This document shows positions 45,390-55,343 of a stretch of DNA of 64,000 nt, piece by piece (position 1 is the stretch's first letter; each line of letters opens with the position of its first letter). The stretch comes from Mesostigma viride (lineage: Eukaryota; Streptophyta; Mesostigmatophyceae; Mesostigmatales; Mesostigmataceae): contig RPFO01000156.1 in assembly GCA_009746045.1 (NCBI GenBank), forward strand, positions 4,600,091-4,664,090, given 5' to 3'. The notes below the pieces were generated by a model. The model was not told the DNA's origin, made no database searches, and saw only the letters and a program-made list of their open reading frames with translations. The translations under genes and the position numbers were made by a program.

Positions 45390-45745
45390 GCGACAAAGTC
45401 GGCCCGGGTGCGGCGGAATAACACATCAGCCACGGTGCGAGTGAGGGCGAGACTGTGACAGACACTGCCGCCAATTACGAGGACCACGTGCGGGCAGATC
45501 ACGGGGCGCCGTCTGACCCTCGAGGTCGAGGCGGTCTTCACGGCGCTGGCAGCACTCGTGGAAAAACTGACTCCGCCGTCTTGGGGCCCATGGCCCCGAA
45601 CTCCTCAAGGACAAAGGGGATGACCCGCCAGACCCGGTGGGGCCCCACATTGCCGTAGGAGGCAAACTTGTCGCGCTCAGCCACAGCGGAGCCCTGCAGC
45701 GCCGGCATCCGTCCACAGACGCCCGGAGGATGTGGCGACCGGAGA
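45390..45745 (-). pseudogene. Decayed retroelement ORF fragment
   Basis: The minus strand matches 15840-16080 (EEFGAMGP, CRQ-like block, TRTVADVLFRRTRADF end). Same retroelement type as the plus-strand relic at 15.4-16.1 kb. It ends immediately before the LINE copy B tail. Confidence 0.45.
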
Positions 45746-45775
45746 GCGGCCGAGCCACTGACGTGGAGACATCGA

Positions 45776-47895
45776 TTAAATTAAATTAAATTAAATTATA
45801 ACATGCCTCCGTGGGGAGGTCATGTAGCACATATTTCATGATGGATGGGGTGGAGGAAGCCGCGTGATCGAACTATCCTAACTCTATCTAGAAAAGCCTA
45901 ACTACACTACTCATCAAAACGCCTCCTCCGCTTGGGGGGAGGTGGCTTGCCCACAGGGTCGGGCGTGTGTGCCTTGACAATCTTCTTCCACCGCTCCTTG
46001 TCCTGCATGGCAGTCCAAAGACGGGAGAGAGAGTGGATGCGGTACTCAAACTGGGCTGGGACCACTAGGTCGTCCAGCAACATCTGGGTATAGGTCATGG
46101 CATGTTTCCCTACCTTTTTAGGAATGTTCTTGGGGCCAGGCCAGGTCAAAATGTGCCGCCCCGGTTGGCCGAGCCGCTGGGGACCGGCCAGACCAAGGGC
46201 GGTGTCGACCTGGCTGGTGCGAGCAAGATGTCCTACAAATGCTATCCTACGCTGTCTAATCTCGTCCGAAATACGCGGCATACCGTGATACAAAGACTCT
46301 AAGGACCTACGCTGAGAAAACCCGACATTCAGGACCTGTCGGAGCATCCGGGTTACCGTGCCGTCTAGCTTGGCTGCCAGTGTTGCCGTGAGTGTCCATG
46401 CCTCGGCGCCATACGTGAGCACCGTGAGGACGAGGACCTTGAAGAGCATGCGCTTGCGGTGCTCGTCCAGGCCCTTGGAGCGCCAGTAGGTGTTGAGCGA
46501 ACGGAGCTTGGCCCAGGAAAGGCCGATGCGGGTGTCCACATCGTCGGCAGTGTCCGGAAGCCAACTCCCCAACAGCTTGAAGCGGTCGCGGAGTGGGACC
46601 TCCGTCCCGTCTAGCAGGCGCGGCAGCGGTGGGCGACTGGAGGCCCCAATCACCATCGCCTCAGTTTTGACACTAATCTCCAACCCCACCGCCCTCGCCT
46701 CCAGGCCCAGACAGTCCAGCCAGGTCTGAATGTGCTCGGGGCGCGCGATGAGGGTGGTGTCGTCCGCGTAAATCAGGTCAGCCAGGCGGTAACCCGTGCT
46801 AACCCCGCCGTGCCCACGCTCGTTAAGGATGTCCAAGCCTGGCTCGAACCCCTTAAGAGCAGTAAAGCGCGCACGTGCCTGGCGCATGACGTGGTCCACG
46901 ACAATAATGAACAGGTATGGAGACAGGACACAACCTTGCCACACCCCGTGGTGAAGGGGGAATGGTGGGGTGGTGCCTTCCGCAGTCCGCACTACTGCCT
47001 GTGAGCCCTCATACAGTCGGCGAATGGCAGCAATAAACGCTGGTGGCACGCGGTCCAGAGCTAGGATGGCCCAAAGAGCCTCCCAGAGGACCGTGTCAAA
47101 GGCCTTGATATAGTCAACAAAAATGAGGACCAGCGGCAAACTGTCAGGGGGAAGGCGACGCACCTCCTCCATCAACCGGCGCGCGACAAACACAGCCATG
47201 ACAGTGTTACGACCACTACGGAAACCCATCTGAGACTCACCCAGGTGTGGGTCCAGCGCGGCGCGGAGCCTGTGCAGCATCATGCGCATGAAGACCTTCA
47301 GCGCGGCGCTCTGGAGGCAGACACCCCGGTAGTTACCGGGGTCAGCAGCAGAGCCCTTCTTGTACAGCATGACGCGGATGGCCGTCTGCCACTCAGCAGG
47401 CGGAGGCTCGTCAGAGAGCAGGACACGGTTGCAGAACGCCAGCAGAAGATCCCTAACCGCCAGATCAGGGGTCTTCAGCAGCTCAGCAGAAAGGTGGTCG
47501 GCCCCGACCGCCGCATCGTACCGCAGGCGAGCAAGGGCGCCGTCCAATTCCTCCAAAGTGAAGGGGTGGACGACGTCGTTGGTGGCAAGGCAGCCCTCCT
47601 TCAAGGCGGGGACTTGGTAGTCCGCGGCCGAGGAGGGGGGCGCTGGCGGCGGCGGGGGTCCGGCGACCCCGAGGCGGGCGGCCGTCTCGGGGTGAAGCGG
47701 CGGGGGGGGGGCGCGAGCCCCACCGGTCAAGGAAACATTGTGGGCCAACCAGCGGTCAAGGCTTACCGGCGCCGTGCCGTCCCCCGTGTGCTCCACCGGG
47801 GTGCGCTGCCGCCGGCCGCCGAGCCGGTCGAGGTGGTACCACATGTCCTTGCCCTGGTTGCGAGCCTGGCAGGCCTTGGCATGGAGACATCGATG
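45776..47895 (-). mobile_element. LINE retrotransposon, copy B (5'-incomplete, chimeric)
   Basis: The minus strand carries the LINE from the region just before RT to the 3' end. The tail is (AATTT)n at 45776-45800, preceded by the same 3' UTR and CCTCC/GGAGG hairpin as copy A. Homology to copy A begins at ATGCCAAGGCCTGCCAGG (about 47866-47883); upstream of that point an unrelated retroelement sequence is joined in frame. No TSD was recognised. Confidence 0.8.
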
Positions 47896-48171
47896 AGCGG
47901 GTGGCAACCCTGCCCCATCATAGTCAAGCACGGTAATGTCGGGGCGGTGGTTGGGTGAGTAGAGGGCGGCCCCATCCACGTCCTCGCACTTGATGGTGGA
48001 GTGGGGAAAGACCGACCGAACCATGGCACACACCACCCGGAGGAGAGCGGCATGGAGATAGAGGAACCAGTTCTGGTCCTGCTGGCCACCCATCAATGAT
48101 GCACGCGAGGTAGTGCGTCCCAGTGTGTATAGCGGTATCGAGAGCAAGCCCGCAGCTGCCGCAGGACGCAC
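45907..48171 (-). CDS. Reverse transcriptase fusion protein, 754 aa, intact
   Basis: Residues 1-~97 come from a different element: a segment resembling the RPDITVLDYDG strand of the nuclease-like domain found after some algal and protist RTs. From about residue 98 (ARNQGKDMWYHL) it is LINE ORF2: a Pro-rich linker, FTLEELDGALARLRYDAAVG, GFRSGRNTVMAVF, FVDYIKAFDTVLW, GVWQGCVLSPYLF, catalytic YADD at residues 468-471, LTYGAEAWTL thumb, RQRRIAFVGHLAR, and a basic KRRRRFDE end. The endonuclease is absent. Unlike copy A, the RT has no frameshift. The chosen start is the first Met of the open frame; the true start, if any, is unknown. Confidence 0.75.
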   Translation of the reverse strand: MRPAAAAGLLSIPLYTLGRTTSRASLMGGQQDQNWFLYLHAALLRVVCAMVRSVFPHSTIKCEDVDGAALYSPNHRPDITVLDYDGAGLPPAHRCLHAKACQARNQGKDMWYHLDRLGGRRQRTPVEHTGDGTAPVSLDRWLAHNVSLTGGARAPPPPLHPETAARLGVAGPPPPPAPPSSAADYQVPALKEGCLATNDVVHPFTLEELDGALARLRYDAAVGADHLSAELLKTPDLAVRDLLLAFCNRVLLSDEPPPAEWQTAIRVMLYKKGSAADPGNYRGVCLQSAALKVFMRMMLHRLRAALDPHLGESQMGFRSGRNTVMAVFVARRLMEEVRRLPPDSLPLVLIFVDYIKAFDTVLWEALWAILALDRVPPAFIAAIRRLYEGSQAVVRTAEGTTPPFPLHHGVWQGCVLSPYLFIIVVDHVMRQARARFTALKGFEPGLDILNERGHGGVSTGYRLADLIYADDTTLIARPEHIQTWLDCLGLEARAVGLEISVKTEAMVIGASSRPPLPRLLDGTEVPLRDRFKLLGSWLPDTADDVDTRIGLSWAKLRSLNTYWRSKGLDEHRKRMLFKVLVLTVLTYGAEAWTLTATLAAKLDGTVTRMLRQVLNVGFSQRRSLESLYHGMPRISDEIRQRRIAFVGHLARTSQVDTALGLAGPQRLGQPGRHILTWPGPKNIPKKVGKHAMTYTQMLLDDLVVPAQFEYRIHSLSRLWTAMQDKERWKKIVKAHTPDPVGKPPPPKRRRRFDE

Positions 48172-48345
48172 CCGCCGTTATGAGAGGTTGCGGGGCAAAC
48201 AGCTGGTGGCGGAGAGCGATGGCGTAAAGGGCCGGAACCAGCGTGAACAAAGGGCTCATGGGGAGGGCGCGCAGGAATGCAGCCCCCACGTCCCCTCAAG
48301 GGAAACGGAGGGAAGCCAAGCCCGCCCCTGATCGTTCAAGCTCGC
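47884..48345 (-). pseudogene. C-terminal fragment of another retroelement
   Basis: The minus strand encodes LRHQLFAPQPLITAG, a CGSCGLALDT..HTGTHYLAC zinc-knuckle-like cluster, LHAALLRVVCAMVRSVFP and RPDITVLDYDG. This order (CxxC..H..C followed by RPDI) is common downstream of RT in some non-LTR elements. The lower part is fused in frame to the LINE copy B RT. Confidence 0.5.
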
Positions 48346-48358
48346 ATGCAGACCCATC

Positions 48359-48417
48359 CATGCTCCGTGACTCCCCAACGGGAGCACGAGTCTAATATTT
48401 TATTACATAATTAATTA
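48359..48417 (+). mobile_element. 59-bp ultra-truncated retroposon insertion
   Basis: Contains little more than the beta-family hairpin (GTGCTCC..GGGAGCAC, with CATGCTCCGTG at its start) and an AT-rich tail ending TTAATTA. It is flanked by a perfect 13-bp TSD, ATGCAGACCCATC, at 48346-48358 and 48418-48430. Confidence 0.78.
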
Positions 48418-48430
48418 ATGCAGACCCATC

Positions 48431-49080
48431 TGGACAGTCGACACAGTGTAGTATACCCGCGTAGGTCTTTTGTTGTTTCTCATGAACGCAGGCAGGGAAG
48501 ACACTAGGACTGACGACAGTGGACACGCCGGGCGTGCCCCGGGGCACTGGCAGGCGACGGTGGACGGCCTGGGCGGGGCCGGCGGACGAGGTCGCAGGCC
48601 TGCTGGATCCCGAGGTAAGAATCCTGCACAGCCTGCACAAAGGGGAAGGGGGATGGGGTGACCAAGTCGGGAATGGCGGTGACGGCGCTGGGGACCAACC
48701 GGCGGGAGTTGTTTTCATAGCCGGGGGGCGCTATTTGTGTTCGTGGCAGGGTTACTTGGGCTCTGGCAAGGCGCATGATTCGCAATGCGTGGGCAGACGA
48801 TCCGGGTGGCTGAGCAAGGGCAAGGGCGAGTGGGTTGGAGTCGGCCAAATGAAGCCCAAAAGCTCCTTTTCCAGACCGCGTTTAGCTTTTGGGGTCGTAA
48901 TAGCCTGATTCGTGTCACATGCGTATAACTTTTTCAATTCTGCGTTTCAGCCGTACAACCCATTATACTGGCGGATGTATCATAGAAAGACTTATCGAAT
49001 GCAAGTACGTGATCTGCGTGACTAAATTTGGGGCTCTGACAGCAAAGTTCTGAGCTCCGTCGTCAGCCATGTCGTTCAAC
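48431..49080 (-). pseudogene. 5' end of a further retroelement
   Basis: The minus strand shows a 5' UTR-like block (49075-48940) sharing GAGCTCAGAACTTT and CCAAATTTAG with the LINE 5' UTRs. A frame follows (48848-48504) whose PDLVTPSPFPFVQAVQ..IQQ segment resembles the relic at 15.6-15.9 kb. No domain assigned. Confidence 0.4.
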
Positions 49081-50074
49081 CAGTTCCAGCTTTTCTTTTT
49101 TCTGAGTCACGTAGAACCGGTGAAAGAATATTAGCATAGATTTCACCAATCCGAGGGCGCCTCTCATGTGAGTTCTAAGCCTAGGTCGGTGGTCTCTGGA
49201 AGAATTGGCAGCCTTAGGGCACACACAATGCACAAATCTTTATTTCACCAATGCACAGTGGATGTTAGACTCTCCCAGCAAGCCTGTGGCATGCCTCGTG
49301 TTAATCAAGGCAATGACAGAAGGCGGTGATCCCTGCCCCCTTCTTGCCATATACATGCATCAATCAGGGATGATACTCAAAAGTTTATAACCCGCAACTC
49401 TTCCAACGGAGCCGCATGATTGAGTGAATGCGTGTAATTCAAATTGCAGAGAAAGCAGGAATCCATGGCCATTGCATTCAAAAGCCATACAAGTCAGGAT
49501 ACATTACTTACAAGATAAACTACCTATGAAAACCAAATCAAATCACACGCCGGCAAATATTTGCAGTTATCCCCACAGCTGGGGCCGGTATACACACAAA
49601 TTTATCGAGGAGATCCAGCTACACCATGCCTATATTGTCGCCCTGGCACAGCAGACACCCAACAGTGTCAAAGCCTGGTACATCATCGTGGGTGCCCACC
49701 AGCATATATTTGCAGTGCTGGCACATGCACCCACCCACGGTAGGCCTTCATAATGAATTGTTTGCAAACCCGTATCAATGAAACATCCCGTCTACATATG
49801 TACGTTTTGATCGCATACCTATCATCTGCCCTAGACTAAAAAGGCATCCACACACAGTCCATTGAAGCGCTCTCTAGTCTTCCATGTACAGTGCCCCTCT
49901 CGGGAGGGGCCAGGTATCACTCCATCCTCGCGCCTTTCAAACAAGGGCGAAGTCAAGATATAGTTACAAAGGCAAAAGTCATCGTCAACATGCGGTCACC
50001 CATCCCATCCAGTCGACCACCAAGGTTCCATCACGCACGTTCAGACCTCCTGTTCAGTCGCGGATTTCCCACTC
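49081..50074. other. Intergenic region downstream of the PRR gene
   Basis: 49230-49415 resembles a diverged beta 3' region (GTGGCATGCCTC..GATCCCTGCCCCCTTC..CATGCATCAATCAGGGAT). A TGTAA pentamer on the minus strand at 49964-49968, about 110 bp after the PRR stop, could be its polyadenylation signal. No gene seen. Confidence 0.4.
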
Positions 50075-53000
50075 TCAGTCGTGGATCTCTGCATCCTTGC
50101 GCACAAACTGGCCACGCACGCGCGGTCTTTGTTCTGCGAGCCGCTTCCGGCTCTGGTACCGCACCTTCTTGTCAAAACACCGCTCCTTGCGCTTCAGCAA
50201 AAACTTGCTCAGCGCCGCCTTGCGCTGCGCGATCAGGCTGCCTGCCGTGTCCAGGATCTGCGATGACATCAGCGCCGACGCCGTCGCCGCCGCGGTGCTG
50301 TCGCTGATGTCGTCGCAGCTTGTGCTGCCCAGGCCCGTCGCCGTGCCCGTGTTGTCGGAATCCGTGACCACGTGCGAGTGGGAGACGCCGGCATAGTGAT
50401 GGCTGCCGCTTGCCGTCCGCCCGATCTCGTGGCCATGGCCGTACATGGACCCCTCCGAGTGGTCCGGCCTAACCGCCCCTGGCTTCCCAAACCCACCCGG
50501 GACGCGGCCTGGCTTGTGGAGGTCCCCCTCCAGGGCATGCACGGCTCCGATGCGGGTGGCCCCCGCCCACTTGAGGAACCCGTTGGGCTGCGGCTGCTGG
50601 CGCACCCGGGCCAGCGAGATGTCCGTCTCCCCGTCCGACGAGCTGCTGCCTGCGAGCGCCGACCGCGTGATGCCTGACGAAGACACCGACACACTCGGGC
50701 CGTCCCTGCCAGGGTGGTCCTGGGGGTACCCGACGGCTGCCTGAAACCCTCCGGCGCGACCGCCGCCGCCCGACGGCGACATCATCGGCGACGCCTCGCC
50801 CATCACGGGGTGGAGTGGTGTCCTGATCATGCTCCCATCCTTCCCCATTGCGCACGCATCTGGCCCCCCGGCCCCGTTCTGTGGCGCCACGGCCGGCTGT
50901 GGTTGGTAGGGGCCCATACCCGGGCCCCCCGCCATGTACCCACCAGGGTGGGCCTGCACCATGCTGCCGCCAGGGTGGCCGTACACGCCATACATGTGGC
51001 CCCCGTGCGAGGCGCCAGGTGGTGGCGACAGGGGGGGCCAGCCCACCGGGGACGAGAGAGGCGAGCGGCGGTAGTCAAACCCAGCGGCCGCGCGGGGGTC
51101 GCTGGCATCCGAGGGGCGGGCCGCGCGGATGGCGACTTGGTGGCGGCCGTCCCAGTGACCCCCAGAAAACGAGCGCACAGAGTCCTGCTGGGGCGCTGAC
51201 CCTGTCGGTCCCTTGTTATCACCACCAGCATTATGGCTCGCGGCCTGGGCACGGCCGCGGGAGCTAGCGGCGCCGTCGTCGCTGGCGCGACGGTGGCTGC
51301 TGCCCCCGCTCTCAATCCTAGGGGAAGACGCTGCGGCCGCCGCCGCCGCCGCCCTCGCTTTATAACCGCCATCCGGCACCGCCGCCATCTCCTCGACGGC
51401 CTCCTTGTCGACCACACCCGGGGACCCATCACGGTTTCCGGCCGAGCTGTGCCCGCTGCCACTCCCTCGGTCCTCGTCCTCCCTGACAGCCGCGCCCGAG
51501 GGGCCATGGGCACACTCGGCCACGCCGGCCCTACTGGCACCCGCAGCCGCACCCAACCCGCTGCTCCTGGCCGCACGCCCCTGAGCAGCCCTCCCGGGGC
51601 CCTCGTGTGAGTCATTGCTGTCAGCGCATTCTGTCCGCATCGACCCGCCCGCGGCACCATGCTCGACGCTCGTCCTGCGGGCGCTGCCAGAACGAAACGC
51701 GCTGCAAGCCCCGTGGCCGATGCCATCACCCGCCCCGCTGCAAGCATTAGCGTCGGCGACGGGGCTCGAGAAGATGCTACGGAAGCCCTTGTCCCCACAT
51801 GCCTCCCCGCCACCAAACCCAGTCGCGACCGGCCCTTCCTTGCCTTGGTCGGACCACTTGGTCAGGTGGGGGCTGACGGCGCCCCAGGGGCCCACGGCCC
51901 CACTTACACCCTGGGAGGGGACTACGGCGATCGGCCGCACCTGGCGCCCGCCGCCGATAATGCTGCAGCCCGCGGGGCCATAGCGCGAGAAGGCGGACCG
52001 GGTCTCGCTGTGGCCCAGGGACGCGGGGGCACCCTGGCCAGGGTGTACCCCGCTCGCGTTGGGCGACGTGGCAGCGCCAGTGGCCCGCCACCCCTCGCCA
52101 CTGCTGCAAGCATAAGGGAACGTCCACGTGTTAACGATGCCGGCATTCCTTGGGGCACTTGAGGGCAGGCCGCCGCCGCTGCTGGCACCCAGACGCTTAG
52201 AGGAGCGGGCCCCCATCCGCCTTTCTTGCTCCTGCTTGTCCTCCTCATCCTCCTCCCCTTGGTGGAGTGACGTTGTCTCATCGGCAGAGTCCTGGCTTTG
52301 GTGATGCGCTGGCGACCGCCACGCGCCCTTGGAACCTGACGTCCCATCGGCTGCAACCACTGTGTTGTCGACGGCTCCGCTCCCGCTGCCTTCATCCGAA
52401 CGAGAGGGCGACAAAAGGTGGTGGGGCGCGCGCACAACCGTGTGCCGGCGCGCAGAATAATCCTTCCTCCCCGCCAGTGCCGCCAAGGCCTCCGCCGCAC
52501 CCCGTGCACTGTCACTGTCCGGCTCATCCCCCTCTCCAGCCTCCCCGCCCCCTTCCTCCCGCCCCTCACTCGCGAGCCGACGAGACGTGCCCGCCCCCTC
52601 GCCCTTGCTCGTGCGCGCCTGCTTGCGCACGGTCTGCGCATCCTCTGCAGCGCCGTGCTTGCGGCCGTCAAACATCCCGCGGGCTGACTTGGTCCGCTCC
52701 GTATCCCCCGCGCGCCGGCCCCCCTCCTCCGCCTCCAAGCCCCCGCTATCGCGCCGACCCTGCTTGCGGACGTCGATCCTCGTACCACCCTTCACGCCGC
52801 CTTCTTCCGACGCCCCGACGGCATCAAGCACGTCCAAGGAAGGGGCTGCGCCGAGGCTCGTCCTGCCGGCCCTGGGGCGGATCGGCAACGTCTCTGCTGC
52901 CGCGGCCGCCCTACCCGCATCCATGGGCTTGCCACCAAGGGTCCCTGCCTTCCGCCCCTGCTGCGCCCCACACTCGCCGGCGGCAGTGTCGGCTTCAGCG

Positions 53001-55097
53001 TGGTCCACCACGATGTCCGCATCCGAGGACATGCCAGGGGCACCCCCGGGGCCGCTCCCCCCTGAGCTTTGATGATGGTCCCCCCCCTCGTTGTTGTCGC
53101 TGCTGTTGTTGTGGTTGTCCCTGTTGTTGTGGTGGTGGTTGTCGCTGCCCTCATACCCAGCCCTTGTGTCCCTGTCACCTGGGTGGGGCCCTGGAGAGGC
53201 TTCGTCTGCACCCATCATTTCCCCCCCATTCTCCGTGAGCGCACCACGAGCCGTCATGGCGGCGGTGTCACGTGATGCCTCGTCCCCTTGTGCGGTCGTA
53301 CTCGTGCGTGGCGGCGGGTCGGACGCTGGGTCAGCGTGCCCCTGCGATAACGCAAACCTGCGCCACGCGTGCTGCCACAGGTTGTTCAGCTCGTTCTTGC
53401 GCACAGGCTTGAGCAGGTAATCGGCCGCGCCCAGGCGTAGGTACTCGAGCACCACCGCGCTGCCCTCTTGATCCGACATGACTGCAAGGTGATTGTTGGG
53501 ATGGTTGTGGTTGTGGTTGTGGTGGCAATTTTTGCAGTGCAACGATGGCCAGGGAGCCGAGTTGTTAGGCAGATATACAGGGAAAAAGAGTAGGGCAGTG
53601 GTCTGAGCGGAAACATAAGAGGACGAGCAGGAAGGGGAGGGAAAGAAGAGGACACTAGCATGTAGGATACAAAGCTGCAGGGGCTAACACAAGAGAGATG
53701 CTTAGAAGGCAGCATTGTTCACATGATTGATTAGTCAGACACAATCCAGTGAGGGGCTCAATATGCCCTGGAAAGAATGTTTACAGAAACATTAAGACCC
53801 CCACCCCCACCCCCACCCCCACCCCCACCCCCAACCCCCACCCCCACCCCCACCCCCACCCCCACCCCCACCCCCACCCCCACCCCACCCCCACCCCCAC
53901 CCCCACCCCACCCCCACCCCACCCCTCTTGGACCACCCTGTGGCATTATTCTTCAACAGATATGCACTACCACTTCAGGTCTGCTAGCGCGCCAACCTGC
54001 GTCAAGAAAACCTACTGCCCCTCACCCACATTCCACCCCACCCCACCCACAAACAATGCACATGTCCCAGGAAGACTACCGACCCAACCAGACAAGAGTC
54101 CCGCCCATGCAAGAAGCATGCCCCAGGCGCACTAGACCCAGAACACAGGAGCAGATCAAGAAGGCAAAACTCTGCCGGTTGTGGCGCCATGCAGGGCATG
54201 AGCAGCTCGGGATGGGTCACAGAGTCATAATAGCGAATGCCAGGTATGAGACAAGCTGCCATACGCACTACATCGACAAGAAACCTCAGTGCAGGCATGG
54301 GATCTGCGACCACAGAATTTCCGTTATGGGAAATCTTTCTTGGCGCGAAGCCACACACAGGAAAGCCGCAGCCGACTTTGTGCCGCGTGTCTAACGGGTG
54401 GGCGGCCTACGGCCCTGATGAATCAGTGCCAAAAACATAGCCCGAATTTTACATGCCAGAAATTCATTGACGTTCAGGGTGGGGGGTAACTGCGCCCTTT
54501 TATTAGCAACTTGCACCGAGGTACGCATACCAAACTTCCCAGGAAACGCCGGTGAACTGCTGGACTGGATCGCATCGACGTGTGAGGGTGTCAAATAGCA
54601 CAAGCATCTTACAGCGCACGCGACCAAGATTCCCGGGAGGTACCACGTACCCACAACAGGAGGAAATAAGCGGTTTGCTCTGCATCGTTGTAGCAGCTTC
54701 AGGCAGCCGCTGTCTGCAGCGTCTGCGAGGACCACGTCGTAATCCTGCGGGCGCGCGTCGACAAGCTCGATGGTCGCATCCCCGCTTGTGCATGCGGCCA
54801 CTGTAATAACCAAACATTCGGGCGCACAAAATTATACCAACAGAACAGTCAGTCCCGCATTCGAAATCATCAATCATACTAATCTGAAGGCACCTCTCGA
54901 CGGAGATGCGCCTGCATGCGAGAGGAAACGTGCAGATCTTCAGGGAAAAAGGATTGTTGATCCAACGCACCATCATACCGGCACTCGCGCAGAAGGGACG
55001 CGACCACACCGGAGTTCTCCCCACCCTCCACAAGTAAAACACGAGCGGCCTTCCCGCCTTCCATCGCCCAATCAAGACCTTGTTGTCGTTCACCCAT
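50075..55097 (-). CDS. PRR: Pseudo-response regulator with CCT motif (TOC1/PRR-type clock protein)
   Basis: Three exons: 55097-54971, 54800-54651 and 53481-50075, both introns phase 1, giving about 1,227 aa. Exons 1-2 and the start of exon 3 rebuild one receiver domain (about residues 18-140): [48 protein letters not shown] and the conserved-lysine segment [20 protein letters not shown], typical of PRR proteins. The acidic pocket that normally follows LLVE is Gly-Gly, as expected of a pseudo-receiver, though an Asp is kept at the phospho-acceptor place (VLAD). A ~1,000-residue Gly/Ser/Ala-rich, His- and Asn-rich linker follows. Near the C-terminus lies a CCT motif (genome 50224-50096; [20 protein letters not shown]). 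Such proteins act in the nucleus as DNA-binding repressors in the circadian loop with CCA1/LHY-type MYBs. The long linker is unusual compared with plant PRRs. Confidence 0.88.
53798..53926 (-). repeat. (GGGGGT)n in PRR intron 2
   Basis: About 21 C5A/C4A repeats on the plus strand, so the PRR pre-mRNA carries G5U repeats, able to form stacked G-quadruplexes. It lies about 320 bp upstream of the exon 3 acceptor inside the 1,169-nt intron 2. The surrounding intron (53482-54650) shows no gene. Confidence 0.9.
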
Positions 55098-55334
55098 TGT
55101 TCCGTGCTCGATGGCTCGCTATGCACGATCTGGCCCTTGTCTTGTGCTCCTGGTACAAGCGATCTCGGCGTTGCGGTGGATACTTTCGAGTGATTTTTTC
55201 GGACGATTTCGACGCTTCTTGGCCGCTCGTCGGGAGCTTTGTCAGTGAGCTTCCGAAATCGTGAGGCCGACGATCAGCATCTGTACGGACAGAATCAAAC
55301 CGGACCAACCATGGATCAGAAAAAAGTCTCTACA

Positions 55335-55343
55335 AAATATCTA
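55335..55343 (+). promoter_or_regulatory. Evening Element upstream of PRR
   Basis: AAAATATCT, the exact Evening Element bound by CCA1/LHY-type single-MYB clock proteins, 238 bp upstream of the PRR start codon. In Arabidopsis and in Ostreococcus the TOC1 promoter is repressed by CCA1 through this element. The element works in either orientation. Position and gene identity together make chance occurrence less likely. Confidence 0.65.

Noticed and set aside
45907..47958. Plus-strand frames such as 47245-47958 over LINE copy B
   Set aside because: Antisense shadows of the RT frame; no motifs.
50469..53238. Long open frames on the plus strand and other frames across the PRR exon 3
   Set aside because: GC-rich, low-complexity coding on the minus strand leaves shadow frames with Arg/Pro/Ala-rich nonsense composition; only the minus frame has receiver and CCT motifs.
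53798..53926. (CCCCCA)n as an interstitial telomere
   Set aside because: Plant and algal telomeres are TTTAGGG-like; this repeat lies within a PRR intron and has G5T/G4T periodicity, so it is a simple microsatellite.
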